Source: Promicromonosporaceae bacterium
Lineage (GTDB): Bacteria > Actinomycetota > Actinomycetes > Actinomycetales > Cellulomonadaceae
Direction of reading: 5' to 3'
DNA length: 64,000 nucleotides
NCBI GenBank assembly: GCA_009783295.1
Contig: WRHK01000001.1
Coordinates: forward strand, 62,001 to 126,000
The stretch's first letter is position 1. Each line of letters opens with the position of its first letter. Below, in pieces: positions 7,566 to 14,988 of the stretch. The notes beneath the pieces were generated by a model that was not told the DNA's origin, did not search any database, and saw only the letters and a list, made by a program, of their open reading frames with translations. The translations under genes and the position numbers were made by a program.

Positions 7566-9545
7566 TCAGACCGCCGGGACCTCCGGGCCGATCTCGAGGC
7601 TCGCGCCGGGGATGGCGGCGAGCAGCTCTCGCGTGTAGTCCTGCGACGGCGTGTCGAAGATCTGGTCCGTCGGGCCCTGCTCCACGATCTTGCCGTTCTG
7701 CATGACGCACACCTTGTCCGCGATCTGGCGGACGACGGCGAGGTCGTGCGTGATGAACAGGTACGACAGCCCCAGCTCGGCCTGCAGGTCGTTGAGCAGG
7801 GTCAGCACCTGCGCCTGGACCAGCACGTCGAGGGCCGAGACGGCCTCGTCGAGCACGATCACCTCGGGGTTGAGCGCGAGCGCACGCGCGATGGCGATGC
7901 GCTGGCGCTGGCCGCCCGAGAGCTCGTTCGGGAACCGCCGCATCATCGACGCGGGCAGGGCCACCATGTCGAGCAGCTCGCGGACGCGCTTCTCGCGCGC
8001 CTTCGCGTCGCCGACGCGGTGGATGCGCAGCGGCTCCTCGACGGTGCGGTAGATCGAGAACATCGGGTCCAGCGAGCCGTACGGGTTCTGGAACACCGGC
8101 TGGATCCGCCGGCGGAACTGGAACGCCTTGCGCCCGCGCAGCTTCGTGATGTCCTGGCCGTCGAACTCGACGACGCCCGCCGTCGGCTGGAGCAGGCCCA
8201 GCACCATGTTCGCGGCCGTGGACTTGCCCGAGCCGGACTCCCCCACCAGGGCGAGGGTGGTGCCGCGCGGCAGCCCGAAGCTGATGTCGTCGACCGCAGT
8301 GAAGTCGGTGCCGGTACCCGGCCGCGACCCGCGGATGCGGAACACCTTGGTGAGGTTCTTGACCTCGACCACGTTGTCGCCGCGCTTCTGCGCACCCGAG
8401 TCGGCGTGCGACGCGAGGAGCTCGTCGGTCTCGATGCCGGCCGCGTGCGCACTCTGGATGCGGCGGCTGGTCAGCGACGGCGCCGCGGCCACGAGGCGCT
8501 GCGTGTACGGGTGCTGAGGCGCCTTGAGGATCTGGCGGCTCGGGCCCGACTCGACGACCTTGCCCTTGTACATGACGACCAGGTGCTCGGCGCGCTCGGC
8601 GGCCAGGCCCAGGTCGTGCGTGATGAACAGGACGGCCGTGCCGAGCTCGCTGGTCAGGCCCTCGAGGTGGTCGAGGATCTTCTTCTGCACCGTGACGTCG
8701 AGCGCCGACGTCGGCTCGTCCGCGATGAGCAGCTTCGGCCGTGCGGCCAGGCCCATCGCGATGAGGGCACGCTGGCGCATGCCGCCGGAGAACTCGTGCG
8801 GGTACTGGCGCGCACGCCGCTCGGCGTCGCCCAGGCCCGCCTCGGCGAGCAGGCCCGCCACGCGGTCGGTGGCGCTGGCGCCCGTGACGTGCTCGGCCGC
8901 GACGGCCTCGGCGTCCTTGAGGCCCGCCGACTCGAGGATGCCCGCGGCCTGCGCGCGCGTCGTCGAACCGACCTGGAGCGCCTTGTCGGCGGCCGCGACG
9001 GCCGCCTCGTCGACGCCCGCGTTCCCCAGCGCCGTGATGAGGGCCTTCTTGCCCTCGTGGCCCAGGTAGAGGTCGTCGCCCGACGGCGTGGTCTCGATCT
9101 CGACGAGCGCGTCCGTGAGCTTCTGGCGCCGCTGCTTGGTGTCGACGCCGTTGGCGGTGAGGGCCTCCTTGATCTGGAAGCCGATGCGCCACACGGGGTT
9201 GAGGTTCGACATCGGGTCCTGCGGGACCAGGCCGATCTCCTTGCCGCGCAGGTCGATGATGTCCTTCGCGCCCGCGCCCACGAGCTCGCGCCCGTCGAAC
9301 TTGATCGAGCCGCCCGTGATCTTGCCCGTGCCGGGCAGCAGGTTGATGACGGCGTGCGCCGTCGTCGACTTGCCCGAGCCCGACTCGCCCACGATCGCGA
9401 CGGACTGGCCCGGGTAGACCGTGAGGTCCACGCCGCGCACGGCCTTGACCTCGCCCTGCTGCGTCTTGAAGGCGACCTCGAGGTCCTTGACCTCGAGCAG
9501 CGGCGCGGCGGTCGAGACGGTGTTCTCGGTGGTGTTCGTCGTCAT
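7566..9545 (-). CDS. Fused OppD-OppF ABC ATPase with an insertion in the first helical domain (operon 2)
   Basis: A 659-residue tandem ATPase. Domain 1 has Walker A GESGSGKS (about 53-60), Q-loop LVPQDP (106-111), signature FSGGMRQR (252-259) and LLIADEPTSALD. Domain 2 has [17 protein letters not shown] and VIVLDEAVSALD. The Q-loop-to-signature distance in domain 1 is about 145 residues, compared with about 60 in the sister protein of operon 1. The extra 80 or so residues (about 145-225) are Ala-rich and predicted helical, with no recognised motif. Walker B of domain 2 reads LDEAVSALD rather than LDEPTSALD, a known variant. It overlaps the upstream permease gene by 4 bases and ends operon 2. 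Confidence 0.93.
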   Translation of the reverse strand: MTTNTTENTVSTAAPLLEVKDLEVAFKTQQGEVKAVRGVDLTVYPGQSVAIVGESGSGKSTTAHAVINLLPGTGKITGGSIKFDGRELVGAGAKDIIDLRGKEIGLVPQDPMSNLNPVWRIGFQIKEALTANGVDTKQRRQKLTDALVEIETTPSGDDLYLGHEGKKALITALGNAGVDEAAVAAADKALQVGSTTRAQAAGILESAGLKDAEAVAAEHVTGASATDRVAGLLAEAGLGDAERRARQYPHEFSGGMRQRALIAMGLAARPKLLIADEPTSALDVTVQKKILDHLEGLTSELGTAVLFITHDLGLAAERAEHLVVMYKGKVVESGPSRQILKAPQHPYTQRLVAAAPSLTSRRIQSAHAAGIETDELLASHADSGAQKRGDNVVEVKNLTKVFRIRGSRPGTGTDFTAVDDISFGLPRGTTLALVGESGSGKSTAANMVLGLLQPTAGVVEFDGQDITKLRGRKAFQFRRRIQPVFQNPYGSLDPMFSIYRTVEEPLRIHRVGDAKAREKRVRELLDMVALPASMMRRFPNELSGGQRQRIAIARALALNPEVIVLDEAVSALDVLVQAQVLTLLNDLQAELGLSYLFITHDLAVVRQIADKVCVMQNGKIVEQGPTDQIFDTPSQDYTRELLAAIPGASLEIGPEVPAV

Positions 9546-10504
9546 CGGGTACGCGCCTTCGGGTCGAGGGCGTCGCGCACGACGTCGCCCATCATGATGA
9601 AGCTCAGCACGGTGAGGCCGAGCGCTCCGCCGGGGTAGAGGAGCAGCTGCGGCGCCGTCCGGATCACGGACTGCGCACGGGAGATGTCACCGCCCCAGCT
9701 CACCACGGACGCCGGCAGACCCACGCCGAGGAACGACAGGGTGGCCTCCGCCACGATGAACACACCGAGCGACACCGTCGCCGTCGCGATGACCGGGGCC
9801 ATCGCGTTCGGGATGATGTGGCGCATCAGGATGCCGGGCTTGCTGATGCCGAGGGACTGGGCCGCCGTGACGAACTCGTTGTTCTTCACGCTCAGCACCG
9901 CCCCTCGGGTGATCCTGGCGATCTGCGGCCAGCCGAAGACGGCCAGGACGATGGCGACCAGCACCACGGTGCGGTGGGTCGAGAACACCGACATGACCAG
10001 GATCGCGGCGAGCAGCAGCGGCACGGCGAAGAAGATGTCCGTCACGCGCGACAGCACGATGTCGAACCACTTGCCGTAGTAGCCCGCGGCGCTGCCGATG
10101 AGCACGCCGAGGATCGTCACGCCGATCGTGGTCAGCACGCCGACGCTCACCGACGCGCGGGCGCCGTAGATGACGCGGGCGTAGACGTCGCAGCCCTGGA
10201 AGTCGAAGCCGAACCAGTGCCCGGCGCGCGGGTCGCCCACGGAGCGGGACAGGTCGCAGAACGACGGGTCGGTGCGCGAGAACAGCTGCGGGAAGACGGC
10301 GACCATGATGACCAGCACGATCAGCACGGCCGACACCCAGAACAGGGGCCGGCTGCGCATCTGCAGCCACGCGTCCTTCCAGAGGCTGGTGGGCGCCGAG
10401 GTCTCGTCCGGCGCGTCGACCGCGCCGAGAAGCGGCGTCTGGTCGAGGTCGGCGAAGAAGTGCGCCTGGCCCGGGCGGTAGGTGGTCTGGGGTGCGTCAG
10501 GCAT
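9542..10504 (-). CDS. OppC-type peptide ABC permease (operon 2)
   Basis: A 320-residue inner-membrane permease with an N-terminal anchor helix (PLFWVSAVLIVLVIMVAVFP) and the OppC loop DPRAGHWFGFDFQGCDVYARVIYGARAS. The EAA loop is FVTAAQSLGISKPGILMRHIIPNAM. It ends FIMMGDVVRDALDPKARTR, the usual DPR tail. The start at MPDAPQ is favoured because it overlaps the upstream oppB stop by 8 bases; an upstream start would add 14 Cys/Arg-rich residues. It partners the OppB and OppDF proteins of the same operon. Confidence 0.93.
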   Translation of the reverse strand: MPDAPQTTYRPGQAHFFADLDQTPLLGAVDAPDETSAPTSLWKDAWLQMRSRPLFWVSAVLIVLVIMVAVFPQLFSRTDPSFCDLSRSVGDPRAGHWFGFDFQGCDVYARVIYGARASVSVGVLTTIGVTILGVLIGSAAGYYGKWFDIVLSRVTDIFFAVPLLLAAILVMSVFSTHRTVVLVAIVLAVFGWPQIARITRGAVLSVKNNEFVTAAQSLGISKPGILMRHIIPNAMAPVIATATVSLGVFIVAEATLSFLGVGLPASVVSWGGDISRAQSVIRTAPQLLLYPGGALGLTVLSFIMMGDVVRDALDPKARTR

Positions 10505-11423
10505 AGCGGATCCTCGGGTCGAGCACGGCGTACAGCAGGTCCACAATCAGGTTCGAGATCAGATACACCATGACCAGGAACACGGTCACGGACACGATGG
10601 TGGGAGCCTCGTGCCGTTTGATCGCCGTGAACAGCAGGTTGCCGACGCCGGGGATGTTGAAGATGCCCTCGGTGACGACGGCGCCACCCAGCAGGGCGCC
10701 CACGTCCGTACCCAGGTACGTGACCACGGGGATCAGCGAGTTGCGGAGCACGTGCACGCTGATGACGCGGCCGGGCTTGAGGCCCTTGGCCGTGGCCGTG
10801 CGCACGTGGTCGGCGTTGCGGTTCTCGACCACCGTGGTGCGGGTGAGCCGCAGGATGTAGGCGAACGACGCCGTGGCCAGCACGAAGGCCGGCAGCAGGA
10901 GCGTCTTGAAGTTGACGTTGGCGCCGACGGTCGGCGGCACCCAGCCCAGCTTCACGCCGAACAGCACCTGGCCCGCGAAGCCGATCACGAAGATCGGGAC
11001 GGCGATGAGGATCAGCGAGATCACCAGGAAGGTGGCGTCGAAGATGCCGCCCTTGCGGATGCCGGCCCAGAGGCCGACGCCGATGCCCGCGACGGCCTCG
11101 ATGACGAGGGTCATCGACGCGAGCTTCAGGGTCGTCGGGAACGCCTGGGCGAGCATGTCTGCCACCGGGCGCTGCGTGAACGACGTCCCCAGGTTCCCGG
11201 TCAGCAGGCCCTTGAGGTAGAACCCGTACTGCACGATGAACGGCTGGTTGAGGTGGTACTGCGCGCGGAGCTGGTCCGCGACGGCCGGGGGTAGGCCTCT
11301 GTCACCGCCGAGCGCGGCGATGGGGTCTGCGGGAAGCAGGAACACCATCGCGTAGATCAGCAGCGTCGCCCCGATGAACACCGGGATCATCTGCAACAGC
11401 CTTCGGGCTGCGTACCACGCCAT
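10497..11423 (-). CDS. OppB-type peptide ABC permease (operon 2)
   Basis: A 308-residue permease of normal length, unlike the 538-residue paralogue in operon 1. It has the OppB N-terminal helix MAWYAARRLLQMIPVFIGAT, periplasmic GNLGTSFTQRPVADM, EAA loop HVRTATAKGLKPGRVISVHVLRNSLIPVV and terminal LLYAVLDPRIRYA. ATG at 11423 is chosen over the adjacent upstream TTG because AAAGG sits about 8 bases before it. A long terminator-like hairpin separates it from the upstream binding-protein gene. Confidence 0.93.
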   Translation of the reverse strand: MAWYAARRLLQMIPVFIGATLLIYAMVFLLPADPIAALGGDRGLPPAVADQLRAQYHLNQPFIVQYGFYLKGLLTGNLGTSFTQRPVADMLAQAFPTTLKLASMTLVIEAVAGIGVGLWAGIRKGGIFDATFLVISLILIAVPIFVIGFAGQVLFGVKLGWVPPTVGANVNFKTLLLPAFVLATASFAYILRLTRTTVVENRNADHVRTATAKGLKPGRVISVHVLRNSLIPVVTYLGTDVGALLGGAVVTEGIFNIPGVGNLLFTAIKRHEAPTIVSVTVFLVMVYLISNLIVDLLYAVLDPRIRYA

Positions 11424-11464
11424 CAAGGTCGCCTTTCATTCTGTGGTGCTGCGCGTGCACGGGT

Positions 11465-11509
11465 GCGACGCCGCCCCAGGGCCAGTGTGGGGCCCTGGGG
11501 CGGCGTCGC
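11465..11509 (-). terminator. Long perfect hairpin between binding-protein and permease genes (operon 2)
   Basis: Perfect 19-bp arms (GCGACGCCGCCCCAGGGCC and its complement) with a 7-base loop, 14 bases after the binding-protein stop. It holds the same position as the hairpin at 5396-5437 in operon 1. Confidence 0.72.
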
Positions 11510-11523
11510 AGCGGACTACGTGG

Positions 11524-13152
11524 TCAGGACTTCGTGATCTCGTAGTACAGCGGCACGCTGTTCCATCCGAACTGGACGTGCTGGACGAGGGTGGAGAAAC
11601 CACCGGTCACGTTGGAGTACCAGAGCGGGATGGCGGGGAGGTCCTTGAACAGCTGCTCCTGGACCTTCTGGAACTGGACGTTCGCGTCGGCGACGGACTT
11701 GGCCGCGAGACCCGCCTGGAGGAGCTGGTCCACCTGGGGGCTCGAGTACTTGCCGTCGTTCGACCCTGCCCCGGTGCCGTAGAGCGGGCCGAGGAAGTTG
11801 TAGAGCGACGGGTAGTCGGCCTGCCAGCCGGTACGGAAGCCGCTCTTCATCTTGCCGCCGGTGATGTCCGTGCGGAAGCTGGCGAAGTCGGGGTAGCTCA
11901 GACCCTCGGCGTCGATGCCCAGCACGTTCTTGATGGAGTTGGTGGTGGCCTCGACCCAACCCTGGTGACCGCCGTCGGCGTTGTACGCGATGGTGAACTT
12001 GCCGCTCCACGGCGAGATCGCGTTGGCCTGCGCCCACAGCTCCTTCGCCTTGGCGGCGTCGAACTTCAGCACCTCGTTGCCGGGGACGCTGTCGGACCAG
12101 CCGGCGATGACCGGCGACGTGAAGTCCGTGGCGGGGGTACGGGTGCCCTGGAAGATCACCTTGGTGATCTGGGCGCGGTCGATGGCCATCGACAGCGCCT
12201 GACGGCGCAGGCGCCCCTCCTCGTTCATGCCGAAGTGAGGAGCAGCCACCGGGATGGTGAACGACTGGAAGATGGCCGCCGGCTGGTTCACCGCGCGGTC
12301 GCCCAGGTCGCTCTTGAAGGTGCCGTAGGCCGAGTCCGGGATCGCGTCGAGCACGTCCAGGTTGTCAGCCTGCAGGTCGGAGTACGCGGCACCGAGGTCC
12401 GTGTAGAACTTCAGGTCCACGCCGCCGTTCTGGGCCTTGCGCGGGCCGTCGTACTTCGGGTTCGGCGTGAGCTTCGCCTCGACGTTGTGCGTCCAGGTGT
12501 TCAGCACGTACGGGCCGTTGCCGATCGGGGCCTTGCCGAACGCGGTCATGTCGGTGAACGCCGAGTCGGGCAGCGGGTAGTAGGCCGTGTAGCCCATGCG
12601 CAGCGGGAAGTCGGACTCCGGGCCGTTGAGCACCACCTTGAACGTGGTGTCGTCGACGACGGTCAGGCCACCGGTCTGCGTGAGGTCGGTGTCCTTGTCG
12701 TACGAGAAGCCCTTGATGTTCTCGAAGAAGTACGAGTTGAGCTGCTTGTTCGAGAGCTTGGCGCCGAAGTTCCAGGCCTTGACGAAGTTCTCGGCCTTGA
12801 CGGGCGAGCCGTCGGAGAACACCTGGCCGGACTTGATCTTGATCGTCCAGGTCGTGTTGTCCGACGACGTGATCGAGTCGGCGACGTCGTTGTGGGGGGC
12901 GCCCTTGGCGTCGTAGTACACGAGACCGGCGAATAGCAGGTCGACGATCTTGCCGCCACCCGTCTCGTTCGTGTTGGTCGGGATGAGCGGGTTCTGCGGC
13001 TCGGAGCCGTTGGCCGTCACGATGCCCGTCGACGGTCCCGACGCGGCGGGCGAACCGTTGTTCGTGCCCGAGCCGCCCGAACCGCAGGCTGCGAGGGCGA
13101 GGACACCGGCGGTAACCATGGCGGTCAGCCCGGTGATACGCCTGATCTTCAT
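11524..13152 (-). CDS. Peptide-family ABC substrate-binding lipoprotein (operon 2)
   Basis: A 542-residue lipoprotein with signal MKIRRITGLTAMVTAGVLAL and lipobox LAAC, followed by a Gly/Ser/Asn linker (GSGGSGTNNGSPAASG). The body has family-5 motifs: IKIKSGQVFSDGSPVKAENFVKAW, PIGNGPYVLNTW and a C-terminal QLFKDLPAIPLWYSN segment. It is closer to the OppA/DppA peptide-binding type than the operon 1 protein, judged by the FSDGSPV and AIPLWY motifs. RBS GAGGAGAAG lies directly before the ATG. It heads operon 2. Confidence 0.93.
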   Translation of the reverse strand: MKIRRITGLTAMVTAGVLALAACGSGGSGTNNGSPAASGPSTGIVTANGSEPQNPLIPTNTNETGGGKIVDLLFAGLVYYDAKGAPHNDVADSITSSDNTTWTIKIKSGQVFSDGSPVKAENFVKAWNFGAKLSNKQLNSYFFENIKGFSYDKDTDLTQTGGLTVVDDTTFKVVLNGPESDFPLRMGYTAYYPLPDSAFTDMTAFGKAPIGNGPYVLNTWTHNVEAKLTPNPKYDGPRKAQNGGVDLKFYTDLGAAYSDLQADNLDVLDAIPDSAYGTFKSDLGDRAVNQPAAIFQSFTIPVAAPHFGMNEEGRLRRQALSMAIDRAQITKVIFQGTRTPATDFTSPVIAGWSDSVPGNEVLKFDAAKAKELWAQANAISPWSGKFTIAYNADGGHQGWVEATTNSIKNVLGIDAEGLSYPDFASFRTDITGGKMKSGFRTGWQADYPSLYNFLGPLYGTGAGSNDGKYSSPQVDQLLQAGLAAKSVADANVQFQKVQEQLFKDLPAIPLWYSNVTGGFSTLVQHVQFGWNSVPLYYEITKS

Positions 13153-13260
13153 TCTTCTCCTCCGTGAAGGCGACGGCAGGTGTGCTGCTAGCACAGACGA
13201 CGCCGTGCGACGATGCGCGGCGCGCCTCGGTCCAGATTACGGACTGCGCTGATGCTAAGT

Positions 13261-13302
13261 CGGTTCGAGGGCATGCTGTCCAGACTGTCCCTCTCCGAAC
13301 CG
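13261..13302 (-). terminator. Weak stem-loop after the exporter ATPase gene
   Basis: CGGTTCG and CGAACCG arms enclose a GAGGG/CCCTC inner stem with a bulge and a 17-base loop. It lies 74 bases after the stop of the LolD-like gene, in the 224-base gap before operon 2. It could terminate the exporter operon or act in the promoter of operon 2. Confidence 0.35.
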
Positions 13303-13376
13303 AACTGTTATCGAGTCGGTATCAGCCGTGAACACCCCTTTCACTCAGTCTGCACCCACACGACATGTGCGCATGC

Positions 13377-14069
13377 TCACAGTTCGATCACATCCAGCCG
13401 GCCGTCCCGCAGCTCGACCACGCGGTCGGCCCTGCTGACCAGCACGGGGTCGTGCGTGGCCACCACGGCGGCCACCTCGCGGGTGTGCACGAGATCACGC
13501 AAAAGGTCCATCACCACCGCCGCGTTCGCCGAGTCGAGCTGGCCCGTGGGCTCGTCGGCGAGCAGCAGGCGCGGGCGCGCCACCAGCGCACGGGCGATGC
13601 CGACGCGCTGCTGCTGGCCTCCCGAGAGCTCGTAGGGGCGCTGCCGGGCGTGATTCCGGAGCCCGACGGCGTCGAGCGCCTCGGCCACGCGCTCCGCGCG
13701 CTCGGCCGACGGCGTGCGGCGCAGCCGCAGCGGCACCTCCACGTTCTCGGCCGCCGAGAGCACGGGCACCAGGCCGAACGACTGGAGCACGTACGCCACC
13801 TCGTCGCGCCGCACCGCGAGCGCCTTCTCCTCCCCCAGGGTGGCCAGGTCGCGCCCGCCACCCATCAGCACGCGGCCCGACGTCGGCCGGTCGAGCCCGC
13901 CCAGCAGGTTGAGCAGCGTCGTCTTGCCGGACCCTGACGGACCGCGCAGCACCAGCAGCTCGCCGGCGGCCACCTGGAGGGTCACGCCGTCGACGGCGCG
14001 GACGGGGGCGTCGCGACGGCCGAACTCGCGCACCAGGTTCTCGCCCCGGACGGCATAGTCGCTGGTCAT
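13377..14069 (-). CDS. LolD/MacB-like ABC transporter ATPase
   Basis: A 230-residue single-domain ATPase of the FtsE/LolD/MacB type. Walker A is GPSGSGKTT (about 43-51), signature LSGGQQQR (about 145-152), Walker B LLLADEPTGQLD, followed by the switch His in VVATHDP. The DEPTGxLD form is characteristic of ATPases that pair with FtsX/MacB permeases, which are encoded upstream. AGGAGG precedes the ATG. The start overlaps the previous ATPase stop by 4 bases. Last gene of a four-gene operon. Confidence 0.9.
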   Translation of the reverse strand: MTSDYAVRGENLVREFGRRDAPVRAVDGVTLQVAAGELLVLRGPSGSGKTTLLNLLGGLDRPTSGRVLMGGGRDLATLGEEKALAVRRDEVAYVLQSFGLVPVLSAAENVEVPLRLRRTPSAERAERVAEALDAVGLRNHARQRPYELSGGQQQRVGIARALVARPRLLLADEPTGQLDSANAAVVMDLLRDLVHTREVAAVVATHDPVLVSRADRVVELRDGRLDVIEL

Positions 14070-14977
14070 CGCGGGTCCTCCTGCCGCCACGGCCACACGC
14101 CCACGTGGTCCTGCTCGAGAGACAGCCGCACGCGCTCGCGCAGCTGGAGCCGCTCGACGACGTCGGCCGGGAGCTGCAGGCGACCGACCCGGTCGAGCAC
14201 GGCGACCTCCTCGGCGACGTGGCGGGCGACGCCGTCGGCGTCGACCTCGGTGCGGCGCAGCACCTCGGTGGAGGTGCGGCCGTCGCGGATGCGGACGGTG
14301 CGGGCGACGTGGTCGGCGACGGCGGGGTCGTGCGTCACGATCAGCACGGTGACGCCCGTGGCGGCGTTGACGCCGCGCAGGTGCTCGAGCACCTCGGCGC
14401 TGGTGGCCTCGTCGAGCTCGCCCGTGGGCTCGTCGGCGAGCAGCACGCGGGGTGCGGGGGCGGCGGCGACGGCGATGGCGACGCGCTGCTGCTCGCCGCC
14501 GGACATCTCGCCGGGCCGGCGGTCGGCCACGTGCCCGACGCCCAGCAGGTCGAGCAGCTCGTCGGCCCGGGCGCCGCGGGCGGCCGCGGCGGCACCCCGG
14601 GCGGGCGCGGCGAGCTCGAGCGGCAGCAGCACGTTCTCCCTCGCCGTCAGGTAGGGCAGCAGGTTGCGCGACGTCTGCTGGCGCACGAACCCGACGATGT
14701 GGCGCTGGTAGCGCACGCGCTCTCGCGCGCCCATGGTGGTCAGGTCCGTGCCGGCGACGGCGGCGGTGCCGCCCGTCGGCCGGTCGAGTCCCGACAGGAT
14801 CCCCAGCAGGGTCGACTTGCCGGAGCCCGACGCCCCGACGACGGCCACCACCTCCCCCTGCTCGACGTCGAGGTCGAGGCCCTGGAGCGCCTGCACCTCG
14901 ACCCCGTCGGTCGCGAAGATGCGCACCAGGCCCCGGCAGCGGATGTCGCCGCCGCCCGGCTCGCGGGTCGCTGTCAT
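14066..14977 (-). CDS. LolD-like ABC ATPase with a C-terminal AbrB-like extension
   Basis: A 303-residue protein. Residues about 13-233 form the ABC domain: Walker A GASGSGKST (48-56), signature MSGGEQQR (158-165), Walker B VLLADEPTGELD (178-189). The remaining 70 residues are unusual for this family. Residues about 258-296 (VAVLDRVGRLQLPADVVERLQLRERVRL...DHVGVWP) resemble a swapped-hairpin AbrB/MazE fold, normally a DNA-binding or dimerisation module. AGAGGAGA precedes the ATG. It starts 12 bases after the giant permease stop and overlaps the next ATPase. Role of the tail is unknown. Confidence 0.88.
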   Translation of the reverse strand: MTATREPGGGDIRCRGLVRIFATDGVEVQALQGLDLDVEQGEVVAVVGASGSGKSTLLGILSGLDRPTGGTAAVAGTDLTTMGARERVRYQRHIVGFVRQQTSRNLLPYLTARENVLLPLELAAPARGAAAAARGARADELLDLLGVGHVADRRPGEMSGGEQQRVAIAVAAAPAPRVLLADEPTGELDEATSAEVLEHLRGVNAATGVTVLIVTHDPAVADHVARTVRIRDGRTSTEVLRRTEVDADGVARHVAEEVAVLDRVGRLQLPADVVERLQLRERVRLSLEQDHVGVWPWRQEDPR

Positions 14978-14988
14978 GCCGTCTCCTC

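Noticed and set aside
13261-13302. tRNA-like GGTTCGA sequence
   Set aside because: No cloverleaf can be drawn and no acceptor stem matches. No tRNA or rRNA was seen in the window.
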